DNA from: Paulinella micropora
Taxonomy: Eukaryota > Cercozoa > Imbricatea > Euglyphida > Paulinellidae
Direction: 5' to 3'
Length of the DNA stretch: 64,000 nt
Assembly (NCBI GenBank): GCA_019918135.1
Contig: WBZZ01000374.1
Location: forward strand, 57,179 to 121,178
Below are positions 30,121 to 39,625 of the stretch, piece after piece; position 1 is the stretch's first letter, and each line of letters opens with the position of its first letter. The position numbers were made by a program, and so were the translations under genes. The notes below the pieces were generated by a model. It saw only the letters and a program-made list of their open reading frames with translations. It searched no databases and had not been told where the DNA came from.

Positions 30121-32220
30121 ATGCACCCCGCCTCCGCCCGCCAGCTGTGGCGCCTGAGGCGCCTGCTCTGTTGGTTCCGGGCCGTCAGCGCCAAGTGCAC
30201 TTACCCGCTCCACTGCCCGACACAGGCCGAGGCGTGCCCCCCGGTCGTATGCCCCGGCGGCGCCACCATCCTGGAAATCACGACGGCTGCCCCGCACGAC
30301 ACGTTCGTGTGGCCCCTGTGGCCTCCCGCCGCGCTGCGGGCGCAGGCCGCCCCCACGTCGTTCACGGTGGACTGGGGGGACGGCTCGCCCCCCACGCCGT
30401 GCCTGGACGCAGGCGCCGCGCCGTGCGCGCACACGTACGCGCTGGCCGGCACATACACGGTGACGGCGGACCCCGGCGGGCGCTACCCCGTGCGCGGCTG
30501 GGCGCTCACGCCGGCCTGGCACGCCGCGGCGCCCGCGGGCCTGCGGCTGGACGCCATCGTGCAGTGGGGGGAGCTGCGTTTCCACGAGACGAGCGGCTAC
30601 CACCTGTACGCGGCGCCGGGGCTCGCGTACGTGCCGCCGCTGGCTTCGCTGGCCGACGCCGGGCTCGTGCAGAGCTGGGACTACAGCTTCGCCCGCCTCA
30701 CCACTCCAGTGCCTGACCTGAGCTGGGGGCTCAACGTGTCGGGCGCCGAGTCGGTGGTCGGCCTGTTCGAGGGCTCCGTGGGCCTGCGCGGCCTGGCTGG
30801 CACGCGCGCGTGGGACACTCGCCGCCTGCGCAACGCCAGCCGCGCGTTCGCGGGCCTGCCGGCGCTGACCGAGCTCGACCTGTCGCGCTGGAGCACGGCG
30901 CGGCTAGAGGACGTGAGCGAACTGTTGGCCTGCGGCGCGGCGCTCACGCGCACGGGGGTAGGCGGCTGGACGTCACTGCCGAGCCTGTCGCGCTTCGACC
31001 AGCTGTTCGCGGGCCTAAGCAGCGACTTCCGGGAGTCGCTCGCCGGCTGGTCGACGCCCGCGCTCGCGCCGGGCTCGGCCGACTGCACGCGGCTGGCGCC
31101 GTACACGGCGCTCGGCCAGGCGCACTGGCCCGCCGCGTGCTCGCGCTCGCTCTTCCTGGCGCTCGTGCGCACGGAGGCCACCAACGCCACCGCGACGCTG
31201 GCGCTGTCGCCCACGACCGGCCAGGGCGGCACGTTCGGCGTGGACTGGGGGGACGGGTCGGCGCCCGGCGCCTGTAACCACACTAACGGTGCGACGTGCA
31301 TACACACGTACGCGGGCGCCGGCGACTACTGGCTGCGCCTCAGCGGCCGCGTGAATGGGTTGTGGTACGTAGAGGGCGCCCGGGTAGTGGACGTGGTGGC
31401 GTGGGGCGACGTGCAGCTCTACCACCCCGTCCCCAGCTGGACGCCGCTCTTCGCTCCTCCCGGCAGCGACCTGTGGGGCGTGCTGCGCTACCTGGCACCG
31501 ACGGCTGGCTCGCGCGCCCTGCACGGCGTGTCGCCCGAGTACCTGCTGTACCAGATGAGCGACTTCGTGGGCGACGCGCGCGACTGGGACTGGTCGTGGC
31601 TCACGCCCGCTACCCACCCCAATGGCTTCCAAGGCCTGTTCCAGGACTGTACCAAGTTCAACCAGGACCTCGACGGCTGGAATACGAGCGGCGTGGCTAG
31701 CCTGCGGAGCATCTTTCGGGATGCGGCGGCCTTCAATGGCAGCATCGGGAGCTGGGACACGAGCCGGGTTACCACCCTCCAAGCAGCTTTCCTGAGGGCG
31801 CACGCCTTTAATCGGCCCATCGGCGGCTGGAATACGAGCCGGGTCGCCATCCTAGGAGACACGTTCCATAGCGCGTACGCTTTCAACCAGCCGCTTGATA
31901 GCTGGGACGTAAGCAGTGCCTATAATTTAGCGGGCATTTTCCGCTGCGACCCGGTGGGGCAGTGTGTGTTTAACCAGCCGCTAGGCAGCTGGAACGTGTC
32001 GGCCGCCATCGCTCACGATGGGGGCGCGCGGGGCATGTTTAATGGCAATTGTGTTTTCGACCAGAACCTCACGGCCTGGAACGTAACCTCGTTCGGCGCG
32101 GGTGTATGCACGTACCTGTTCCACTTCATGGGGATAACCATGCCGGACGTCGGGATCAGGCCGAGCAACCTGCCGGCTGTTTGCAATGGCTCCTACGTCC
32201 GCGGGTGTGGCTTTGCCTAA
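30121..32220 (+). CDS. Secreted PKD/BspA-repeat protein, copy 7 (intact, 699 aa)
   Basis: Second intact member. Signal peptide at residues 1-25 (LWRLRRLLCWFRAVSA). Cys segment CTYPLHCP and CPPVVCPGG. PKD-like module 1 near residue 80 (DWGDGSPPTPC, CAHTYALAGTYTV) and module 2 near residue 375 (DWGDGSAPGAC, CIHTYAGAGDYWLRLSG). Linker WDWSWLTPATHPNGF, then five or so BspA repeats (FNQDLDGWNTSGVASL, FNGSIGSWDTSRVTTL, FNRPIGGWNTSRVAIL) and the CVFNQPLGSWNV / CVFDQNLTAWNV cap. It has fewer repeats than copy 2, so repeat number varies between paralogues. It is closest in its N-terminus to copy 4. The gene is bracketed by the two fold-back elements, which could have moved or amplified it. Confidence 0.85.
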   Translation: MHPASARQLWRLRRLLCWFRAVSAKCTYPLHCPTQAEACPPVVCPGGATILEITTAAPHDTFVWPLWPPAALRAQAAPTSFTVDWGDGSPPTPCLDAGAAPCAHTYALAGTYTVTADPGGRYPVRGWALTPAWHAAAPAGLRLDAIVQWGELRFHETSGYHLYAAPGLAYVPPLASLADAGLVQSWDYSFARLTTPVPDLSWGLNVSGAESVVGLFEGSVGLRGLAGTRAWDTRRLRNASRAFAGLPALTELDLSRWSTARLEDVSELLACGAALTRTGVGGWTSLPSLSRFDQLFAGLSSDFRESLAGWSTPALAPGSADCTRLAPYTALGQAHWPAACSRSLFLALVRTEATNATATLALSPTTGQGGTFGVDWGDGSAPGACNHTNGATCIHTYAGAGDYWLRLSGRVNGLWYVEGARVVDVVAWGDVQLYHPVPSWTPLFAPPGSDLWGVLRYLAPTAGSRALHGVSPEYLLYQMSDFVGDARDWDWSWLTPATHPNGFQGLFQDCTKFNQDLDGWNTSGVASLRSIFRDAAAFNGSIGSWDTSRVTTLQAAFLRAHAFNRPIGGWNTSRVAILGDTFHSAYAFNQPLDSWDVSSAYNLAGIFRCDPVGQCVFNQPLGSWNVSAAIAHDGGARGMFNGNCVFDQNLTAWNVTSFGAGVCTYLFHFMGITMPDVGIRPSNLPAVCNGSYVRGCGFA

Positions 32221-32369
32221 TGATAAGTACAAGTGGTGGACCGGCGGCGCACGGGCTCCAGCCTAGTTGCCCAGGGGGGCAGCGGGACACAGAGAGAGCA
32301 GACTCTGGTTGGTGGAAAACAGAAGAAGGGTGCACCCCGACGACGCTACGCCACGCATGGTGACACACA

Positions 32370-33570
32370 TGGCCTGAGTTTCCTGGTCGGGTGGCACACA
32401 TGGTCCGGATTTCCTGGTCGGGTGGCACACATTGCCAGGACCTCTTGGTCGTGTTGGCAGGAGAGTCCCCCTCTTCCTGCCGGGTGGCATACACAGCCGT
32501 GTTTTCTGGCAGGGGCGGCGCGAAAGGACTCCCTTTTCCGGCCGGGTGGCACACATGGCCTGGACCTCCTGGTCGGGTGGCGCACATGACCCGGATTTCC
32601 TGGCCGGGGGTGGCACCGGCGCCGGATCTCTGTGTAGAGGGGGGGGCTATACCCGTTTGGCCGGATACTTTAGCCTGCCACTCTTTCTCCCCTCCCTTCT
32701 CCCGTCTCCCTTCTCCCCTCTCCCTTCTCCCCTCTCCCTTCCCGCGGCCGAACATTGTGCAGGCCCCGCCCGGGCTGGTCCGTCCAGTATGGCGGTCCGG
32801 TCGCCAGTGCCACCGGTAGCTTTTGGGCCCGGCCGCAGGACCGGACGAATTTTCTTTGCCCAACCCCACCAATAAGTGTCCAAGTAGCGAGAATCGCACT
32901 GGTGGTTCGAGGCCTCGGGAGGGGTGCCACCCCAGACGTGTGAATTTAGGCACTGCCCCTACAAGACTTAAAAACACCGCTATTTACGGGTAAGAAAGGA
33001 AAAAGTTTATTTAGTGACTGGTTGTCGATAGGCAGGACCGGCTCCGATCCCATTTTGTACCTGGGTGGCACCCGTAACCACCCGGCGAGGTCAGGCCGGG
33101 CTTGGACCCACCAGGGCGATTCTCGCTATTAGGACACTTACGCCCCGCCGGCCTTAGTTTTCCGTGTAGTACGGGAAATTTCCCCTGGTTCTGCGGTCAT
33201 CACAGAAAAGCAGTCGGTGGCACCGGGCACCGGAGCAGTGTTGGACAGAAAAGCCTGGGGGGGGCCTGCACAATGTTGGGCCGCGGGGAGGGAGAAGGGA
33301 GAAGGGAGAAGAGAAGGGAGAAGGGAGAGGGGGGAGGGAGGGGGGGAAGAAAAGGGCAGTCGATCGTATCCGGCCAAACAAATCTATCCACCCGACCGGG
33401 AGAAGCCCGGTCACCCCCTGCCGCACCGTCACCCCCGTCGTGACAGTCGGTCGGCGGGGCCACCTCATCGTGTCTACCGGCCGGTGGCGCCACCAACTTC
33501 CTTGACCTGGCTGGGCAGTGCCACCGGCCGTGATGGCTCGGCCGGGGAGTGCCACCCGAGGGGGCTCGCC
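32370..33570. mobile_element. Fold-back (inverted-repeat) element, copy B, with 31-base array
   Basis: Core 32,742-33,296 is almost identical to copy A, including both inverted arms and the A/T-richer centre (GCTATTTACGGGTAAGAAAG). The left array has GTGGCAC-type units at exactly 31-base steps: 32,391, 32,422, 32,453 (degenerate), 32,484, 32,515 (degenerate), 32,546, 32,577, then 32,610. On the right, only two AGTGCCACC units at 31-base spacing are clear, near 33,520 and 33,550. Copies A and B are in direct orientation on either side of the copy-7 gene. Confidence 0.7.
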
Positions 33571-33821
33571 GTTCCGTCGGCGTGCCTGCCGGCAGCACCT
33601 GGCCCAGCCAGGCCCAAGCCCAACAGAAAGGGGGGGAGAATCTAAATTTTAATCAGGCGCCAAGCAGGAGGCCTGGCTTTTACGGGCACTAGCGTAGCTT
33701 CTTCCAGCCTGCAAGCGTACTCTGCCTGTCTTGGTCAGCCGCTCAGCAGCCCGGGCGCCGGAGCGCTGCGGGTTCGCACGCTGTCCGGCGTGGGGGGCGC
33801 ACGTGCTCCCGGGGGGGGGAG

Positions 33822-34154
33822 CTAGGGCCCCGGGCCGACGAGCTTGATCTCCGTGGCCGCCCGCGCCGCTACGTGCGCGGGCAGGAGCTGGATGATCGCG
33901 CCGGCGGCCGCTAGCTTCGCTTGCACGTCCTGGCTCTTGGTGAGGTGTAGCTGCTGCAGGCACAAGGCCTCGGCCAGGAGGGTATGCAGCCGCACGAGGT
34001 GGTGCAAAGTGTCGCTGTGGCCAAAGTGCGAGATCTCGATGTAGGGTGTGACCTCGCGCTTGCGGGCGATCGCGCTGGACAGCTGCGCGCAGCTCTGGAT
34101 GAGCAAGGACCGTGCCTTCTCTTCCGTGGCGCCTTCCTGCTCGGGGCGGGAGGG
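33822..34154 (-). pseudogene. Fragment of a helical protein, no start codon
   Basis: The minus-strand frame from just after a TAG (34,155-34,157) to a stop at 33,822 encodes about 110 residues with coding character: RSLLIQSCAQLSSAIARK, ISHFGHSDTLHHLVRLHTLL, LCLQQLHLTKSQDVQAKLAA. There is no in-frame ATG, so it is a fragment or a frameshifted gene. All-helical, no family recognised. The spacer 34,160-34,571 is G/C-rich with several C runs and no supported gene. Confidence 0.4.
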
Positions 34155-34571
34155 CTAGGCGCTTCCATCTCTGTGCCTGCCGACAGATGTGCTGCCTACC
34201 CCTCCCTGTCGCTGGGCGCACACGCAGGGGGGAGCAGGCGCCCCCCCCCCCCCGGGCGGCCGTCGCGAGGGGGGGGGAAGGGGGGGGCCGCCTGCTCCCC
34301 CCGCTCGCCCCGGGGCCGGCAGACCCCGGGCACGCGGCCGGCCCACGGCGGGCACGCAGAGGGGGTGCGGCGAGAGGTGCCCCCTCCCCCCGAGAGCGCG
34401 CGCGGCGGGGGGGACCCTCCCCCCTCTCGCCCCCCCCCCCCCGGCACGCCCTGAAGGGGAGTGGGGGGGGGGGGGCAAAAGCGCGTGCGCCCCTGGTGGA
34501 GGGCGGGGCGGGCGCGCCTTCCCCGCGGGGCGCGGGACCAGCCCCTCGGCCTCCTCACAACCTGACCCGGC

Positions 34572-35720
34572 ATGGCTTCCACTACCGAACCCAGCGCAGG
34601 CTGGACGACCCGCACCGGGCTTCGTCCTCGGAAGCCGCTACAGACCGCCGCGGCCCTCAGGCCCGCACCAACCCAGTGGGAGTCTGCGCGCTCTCTGGCA
34701 GCCATCTGGCGGTTTGTGCTCACCGCCACCGTCTTGGTCGCCGAGGGCTGTCGTGTGTGCCTGTGGATCCGTTACCAGCGGCGCCACGAGGCGGCGCAGC
34801 CGGCGGAGAAGGACGACACGGGCGACGACGGGGCCGGGCCGGGCCCGGCGGAGGAGGACGACGCGGGCGACGACGGGGCCGGGCCCCCCCCGGCGGAGGA
34901 GGACGACGCGGGCGACGACGGGGCCGGGCCCCCCCCGGCGGAGGAAGCCTCTGGTGACGACGCCTCGGGTGAAGATGACTGTGCAGAACCGGGCCCGGCG
35001 GAGGAAGCCTCCGGTGACGACTGCGCAGAACAGGATGACGACGACGCTGAGCCCAACCATGCGCTGGACCGCTGCCGGCTGTCCGTGCTGCCCCGTGCCG
35101 TCCGCACTGCCTCCTGGCTCCTGTCGCTGGCCCGCCGCCCACAGGCATCCTGGTTCGAGGCCCTGTTCGGTCAGCGGTCAGCTGCTGCCACGTGCACCCC
35201 GCTCCAGGGGCACCCGCAACAGCGCAACAAGCGGGGCGAGGCCAAGTTCTTGCTGTACACCACGGTTCCCCACGCAGGGGAGGACGACGAGGTCACCGTG
35301 TCCTACTCGTGTGAATTTCTCCTGCACGTGCCCACGGGGGCGCAAGAGCCCGCGCCGCTCGTGGGGGCAGAGGTTGACGTAGAGACGCTCTTGCTCACCC
35401 AGCTCGCGCAGATCCGGCCCTGCTACGACCTGTTGCTGGCCGCGGCCCACCAGGAGGGGATGAGCGCTTCTCGGGTACTCCACCAGCTGCTGCCTGAGGC
35501 TGGCTGGGACCTGGCGCGCAGGCGTCGGGACGGTTTGCGGCTCTTTGTGCATGATCGCTACGGGGCCAGACACTTCAGCTGCCCGAGTGTCCCGCGCCCA
35601 GGCGAGGAAGCAGCGGCCTCCGCGGCGGCCGCCTCTGCTGGCGAGCGCTCGCCCGTCCGCGGCGTTGAGCCGCCCGGCAAAAGAGCTCGGCCGGGTGCCC
35701 CTGACGGGCGGGCGGAGTAG
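34572..35720 (+). CDS. Hypothetical protein with acidic 15-residue repeats, 382 aa
   Basis: ATG 34,572. A hydrophobic stretch near residues 46-66 (AIWRFVLTATVLVAEGC) could be a membrane segment. Next comes an acidic repeat from a 45-base unit present about three times (GAGPPPAEEDDAGDD-type, residues about 77-125). A more ordered C-terminal domain follows: KFLLYTTVPHAGEDDEVTVS, SCEFLLHVPTGAQEP, SASRVLHQLLPEAGWDLARR, LRLFVHDRYGARHFSCPS. The end is Ala/Pro/Arg-rich with a basic PPGKRARP. No known family. AATAAA at 35,904 is a plausible 3' signal. An acidic linker between a possible anchor and a basic tail fits a scaffolding or chromatin-binding role, but that is speculation. Confidence 0.55.
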   Translation: MASTTEPSAGWTTRTGLRPRKPLQTAAALRPAPTQWESARSLAAIWRFVLTATVLVAEGCRVCLWIRYQRRHEAAQPAEKDDTGDDGAGPGPAEEDDAGDDGAGPPPAEEDDAGDDGAGPPPAEEASGDDASGEDDCAEPGPAEEASGDDCAEQDDDDAEPNHALDRCRLSVLPRAVRTASWLLSLARRPQASWFEALFGQRSAAATCTPLQGHPQQRNKRGEAKFLLYTTVPHAGEDDEVTVSYSCEFLLHVPTGAQEPAPLVGAEVDVETLLLTQLAQIRPCYDLLLAAAHQEGMSASRVLHQLLPEAGWDLARRRRDGLRLFVHDRYGARHFSCPSVPRPGEEAAASAAAASAGERSPVRGVEPPGKRARPGAPDGRAE

Positions 35721-35903
35721 GCCCCTGGCCGGACACGCCGGGCTTCGCCAGCTCCAGCACCGCTGAGCGCCAAGCTTCCTCTGTTGGCCGTGGGCAGTAG
35801 CTAGTAGACCCAGCTCTTGGGGTAGCTAGCGCCGGGAGTGACCGCGGCGTCGGCCGGCGTGGGTCTCGAGAGCCCGACCGCGCCCTTGTACTCAGTACGC
35901 AGA

Positions 35904-35909
35904 AATAAA
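35904..35909 (+). promoter_or_regulatory. AATAAA poly(A) signal
   Basis: AATAAA about 180 bases after the stop of the acidic-repeat gene and upstream of the methyltransferase gene. Confidence 0.45.
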
Positions 35910-36317
35910 GATAGCAGCGGGCCAGCTGGCCACCAGCAAGGGGAGCGCGGGCCTTTCCTCTCAGAGCCGGACCGGTCGTCCCGCGGGCCGGCCGCGCCGG
36001 AGAACCCCGAGCGAACAGTACGCGCCACCGGCCGCCCTCCCTCCCCCAGGCAAGATCACTTCGTCCCCCCGCCGGCCCCACCCTTGCTCCCCCGTCCCAG
36101 GGGGGGGAGGGACCCTGCGCAGGCGGGGGCTGGGGGGGGCTTGGGGGGGGGAGGAGGAGGACTGCCCCCCTGCTCCCACTTTCCCTTGGCTGGCGCCGGC
36201 CCCGGCCGCTCGCTCGCCGCCTCCCGGCTCTAGCTCACTCACTCTCTGCCGTCGGCTACGGAGCACGAGCACACCGGCCTCTGCCCTAGCGCGCGGGGCG
36301 GCCTCCGGACGAGGCAG

Positions 36318-39011
36318 ATGGAAGACTGTTTGCTGTTGCTGGCGGCCGACCGGTGGCACACGCTGCCGTGGCCCCCGCCGGCGGCGGACGCGACCGCGGG
36401 GCAGCGCCTGTTGCTCGAGCCGTGGACGGAGTGGGCCCACGCGGTCGCGTGCGAGAGGCTGTGCGCCCTGTTCGAGCGCGTGCCGGCCCCGCGGGGCGGC
36501 CGGGCCTGGCGCGACCAGCTGGACCCCAGGCTCGCGCACGTGCCGCTGCCGGCCGAGCTGGCGCGGCAGCCGTCGGACTTGAACCGCGGGGCGTGCAAGC
36601 TGCGCGGCCTGGACCTGTCGCTCGGGGGCGCCATCACGGCGGCCCTCCACCTGCTGCCCGAGCACGCGGCGGTCGACCTGTGCGGCGGGCCGGGCGGCTG
36701 GCTCCAGGCGCTGGCCGCGCACCGGCCGCACGGCACGCTGTTCCTGGGCAGCACGTGGACGGGCTCGCCCACGCCGAACAGCGGGTACGACGCGTTGCTG
36801 CGCGCGTGGGGCCGCGCCGGGGGGCCGGACCTGACCAACGTGCTGCTGGACACCGGGGGCGACGACGACACGGACCTGCGGCGGCCCGCGGCGGTGGCGC
36901 GCCTGCAGCTGGCGTGGTCGCGGCAGCTGCGGGTCCGTGGCCTGCCCTGCACGCTGGTGATAGCGGACGGGGGCGCCCCCGAGGCCGCCGACCAGGAGCG
37001 CCGCGGGGTGTGCCTGCTGGCGGCGCAGCTGCGGCTGGGCACGCACTGGCTGGCGCTCCACGGCCCCGCGGCGAGCGAGGGGCGGAGCCGCGCGTTGCTG
37101 GTGTGCAAGTTCTTCGGCGGCCTGGACGCGGCGACGCAGCTGGCCCTGGCCGCCGCGGCGCTCGCGTTCGACGAGTGGTGCGTGGTGAAGCCCGTGGCGA
37201 GCCGCTCCGCCAACGCCGAGGCGTACCTGGCGTGCCGGGGGCCCACCTGGGGCGCGCGCGCGACCCTGGCGCAGCGCGTGCTGGGTGCCCTGCACCGGCT
37301 GGGCCCGGCCCCGGCCGCGGCCCGCGCCGTCGAGCTGGCCGAGCAGCATGGCGTCGTGGGGTCCCTGCTGGCCTTCCGCGAGCAGTTCCGCCCGTACATG
37401 GCCGCGCGCCTGCGCGTGCAGCACGACTGCCTGGCCGCCTTCTGGCGCCGCGCCCGGCCGCAGCCGGCCGAGGTCCGGCGGGCGCTGGAGCAGCCGCCGG
37501 CGCCCCGCGCCCGCAAGCCCCGGCCGGACGACGAACGGCGGCGGCGCCAGGACTGGCAGGCCCGGCTAGCCCGGTGCGCGCCGCAGTGCCTGCCAGCGGC
37601 CGCGGCCGCGGCGGGCGGGCGCCGGCTGCTGGCGGACCCCTGCCTGCAGGCCCGCGCGACCGTGCCGGTCCTGCAGGCCCTGCAGGGCCTGCGGCCCACG
37701 GCGCCGCCCGACCTCAACTTCTTTGCGCTGCTGTGGGCCTACGTCTGCGCCGTGCGGCCGGCGGCCGGCGACGAGGCAGGCTCGGTGCACGTGCCGTGGG
37801 CTGAGGGGGCGTGCGCCGGCTGGCTGTGGGCCAGCCCCGAGGGTTGCTTCCTGGCGCCGGCGGCGGCGCTGCCGGGCCCGCCGGGCTTCGTGGCGGCGCG
37901 GGTCCCCGCGCTGGACCCGGCGGGCGTGGACGAGTGGGCCGGGCGCCTGGTCGGGCAGGCCGCCGAGAACGCGCGGCTGCACGACCTGCTGTGCCGGGCC
38001 TCCCTGCCACTGCACGACGTAACCCTGGCCCCCGGCACGTCGCTGCTGGTGTGGGGGGTGCCCGCCAGCAAAGGGAGCACGCTGTGGGTGCTGGACGTGC
38101 TGGCCGGGCCGTGGACCCGGCCGGCCCTGTTTGGGGGCACGCGGGCCGGCCGCGTCGAGGCCTTGGTGCGCCACGTGCTGCGCTGCGCGGCGCAGGCCGG
38201 CCGGCTGCAGCAGGCTGGCTGGTGGGACCCAGGCGACGCGGGCAGCCTGCTGGGGCTGTCACTGCCCCTGCACGCACCCGCGGAGGCAGCGGCCGGCGGG
38301 CCCACGGGCGACGGCGGCGGCGGCGGCCTGTGGGTCGAGTGGGCGGGCGCGGCGGTGCGCGGCCGCCTGGTCCCCCTTGGGGGGGTTCCCCCCCTGCCCC
38401 CCTTGCCTGCCCCGGGGTTCGTGTTGAGGGGAGAGGGTGGCAGGGGGGGGGGAGGGCGTACGTGGCCCGGTGTCGGGGGGGGGGGAGTCCCCCCCCTGCC
38501 CCCCCTGCAGTCCGTGCTCGCCCCGTGGTTCGTGTTGGGGGGAGGAGGGGGGGGCGCGCGTGGCCCGGTGTCCCCCTCTGCCCGGCGTCTGCCGGGGTTC
38601 CTGCCCCAGGCGTGGAGGCAGCGGCCCCCCCCCCCGCCCTGCTTTCTTCCTAGCGCCGCGTGGCGTCCCCGAAGCCAAAGAAAAGAGCCGCCAGGGCAGG
38701 GAAGAGGAGCCATGGACCGCCGCGCCGTGCGGCACTTTGCCCGTGCAGACTCCCCATTCTACCCCCCTCTCTTCTCTTCCCAGGGGTCTGGCCGGCCGCT
38801 AGTCAATCCTCCCCGTACAGTTACAATTCAAGTCGAAAGTGAATCTTTTTTATTTAGAGTACAATTTTACAGAGAGAGAGAGATCAAGAGAGCTAGTTGC
38901 TGGTTGGCTCTAGCTAGCTACTTCAGTCGGTCGCAGGCAAACTCTTGGGCACGGGGAGGCGCAGCACGTAGCTACCCGGCTGCTGGAGCTCCAATTTCGC
39001 CCCTTGCCTGA
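36318..39011 (+). CDS. FtsJ-like RNA 2'-O-methyltransferase domain protein
   Basis: ATG 36,318. The N-terminal half carries the complete K-D-K-E tetrad of cap-type 2'-O-methyltransferases: Lys94 in NRGACKLRG, SAM-binding motif AVDLCGGPGGW (Asp120), Asp217 in LVIADGG, Lys264 in LLVCKFFGG, Glu301 in NAEAYLAC. Such enzymes methylate the ribose of the first transcribed nucleotides using S-adenosylmethionine; they occur in eukaryotes and in many cytoplasmic DNA and RNA viruses. A second domain, residues about 340-670, is helical and Arg/Ala-rich with KGSTLWVLDVL and LVRHVLRCA. After about 38,350 the frame enters G/C homopolymers with a two-copy repeat of about 115 bases. The tail to 39,011 overlaps a minus-strand gene and is probably not real. 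The true end is uncertain. Confidence 0.7.
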   Translation: MEDCLLLLAADRWHTLPWPPPAADATAGQRLLLEPWTEWAHAVACERLCALFERVPAPRGGRAWRDQLDPRLAHVPLPAELARQPSDLNRGACKLRGLDLSLGGAITAALHLLPEHAAVDLCGGPGGWLQALAAHRPHGTLFLGSTWTGSPTPNSGYDALLRAWGRAGGPDLTNVLLDTGGDDDTDLRRPAAVARLQLAWSRQLRVRGLPCTLVIADGGAPEAADQERRGVCLLAAQLRLGTHWLALHGPAASEGRSRALLVCKFFGGLDAATQLALAAAALAFDEWCVVKPVASRSANAEAYLACRGPTWGARATLAQRVLGALHRLGPAPAAARAVELAEQHGVVGSLLAFREQFRPYMAARLRVQHDCLAAFWRRARPQPAEVRRALEQPPAPRARKPRPDDERRRRQDWQARLARCAPQCLPAAAAAAGGRRLLADPCLQARATVPVLQALQGLRPTAPPDLNFFALLWAYVCAVRPAAGDEAGSVHVPWAEGACAGWLWASPEGCFLAPAAALPGPPGFVAARVPALDPAGVDEWAGRLVGQAAENARLHDLLCRASLPLHDVTLAPGTSLLVWGVPASKGSTLWVLDVLAGPWTRPALFGGTRAGRVEALVRHVLRCAAQAGRLQQAGWWDPGDAGSLLGLSLPLHAPAEAAAGGPTGDGGGGGLWVEWAGAAVRGRLVPLGGVPPLPPLPAPGFVLRGEGGRGGGGRTWPGVGGGGVPPLPPLQSVLAPWFVLGGGGGGARGPVSPSARRLPGFLPQAWRQRPPPPPCFLPSAAWRPRSQRKEPPGQGRGAMDRRAVRHFARADSPFYPPLFSSQGSGRPLVNPPRTVTIQVESESFLFRVQFYREREIKRASCWLALASYFSRSQANSWARGGAARSYPAAGAPISPLA

Positions 39012-39625
39012 CCTGTCCCCGTAATGCCAGAACCTTTTGAGGTCTTCGTGCAGGCGGTGCACATCAGCGTGGAGGCGCCCCCCGCTGACTACTTCAGCGG
39101 CCACGCACTGTTGGTACCTCTGCTGGGCGGCCGCCGCCACCGTCAGCACGCCGAGCACCCAAGTGACGAAGGCAGTGTCTTGTTCAGTGGGATCCGGCCT
39201 GTACCGCTCACCCGCGTGGCCAGGGAAGCAGGTGTAGCGCGGGCCGGGCCAGGCGTCTGACGTAGCCGCCCTTCGTCTTGAGCAGCGCCTGGAGGCCACG
39301 GCTGATCTGGTTCGCCAGGTGGCTCCACCTAGTCACGTCCTCCCGGAGTTCGCGCTGGGTGCTGGGATTGCGCGGGCGCGGGAGCAGGCGCAGGTCGCGT
39401 GTCCCGAGGGCTTGTGACACCCTGTCCAGGGCCAAGACAGCGGCGTACAGGACGTTGGCGCTCTCCTCGGCCGGTGCAGAGGCAGGCGGCGGCTGCTGCG
39501 GCTGGGGGTGCTGGTCGTCGGGTGGTGTCCATGGCCGGGTGGGCGGGGTCGTACTCGGCGTCGGCGGGAGCGCTGGCTGGCGGTGTCTGGGTCTGGGGAG
39601 CCGTGTAGGGGGTGAAGGCTAGCAT
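38923..39625 (-). pseudogene. Hypothetical helical protein, frameshifted, about 230 codons
   Basis: ATG 39,623-39,625 (MLAFTPYTAPQTQTPPASAP) opens a Pro/Ala-rich N-terminus. Coding text then moves to a second frame (EESANVLYAAVLALDRVSQA, STQRELREDVTRWSHLANQ), a third (EQDTAFVTWVLGVLTVAAAA, LHADVHRLHEDLKRFWHYG), and finally LELQQPGSYVLRLPVPKSL, ending at TGA 38,923-38,925. Three shifts in 700 bases, each with convincing text on both sides, suggest homopolymer indels or decay. No family recognised. The helix-rich core with a short beta-like C-terminus is all that can be said. Region 39,640-40,160 has no supported gene. Confidence 0.5.

Noticed and set aside
28640-32620. 31-base periodic repeats as a CRISPR array
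   Set aside because: The conserved part is only about 10 bases, the variable parts are related to each other rather than unique spacers, units abut inverted repeats, and no cas genes are present; the setting is eukaryotic or viral.
36353-38653. Alternative plus-strand frames across the methyltransferase gene
   Set aside because: They are Ala/Gly/Pro/Arg-rich products of high G+C content without motifs; the frame from 36,318 has the complete K-D-K-E tetrad.
38910-39011. C-terminal 30-40 residues of the methyltransferase frame
   Set aside because: They overlap the 3' end of a minus-strand gene with clear coding text and follow homopolymer-rich DNA; the true end is probably near 38,350-38,650 after a shift.
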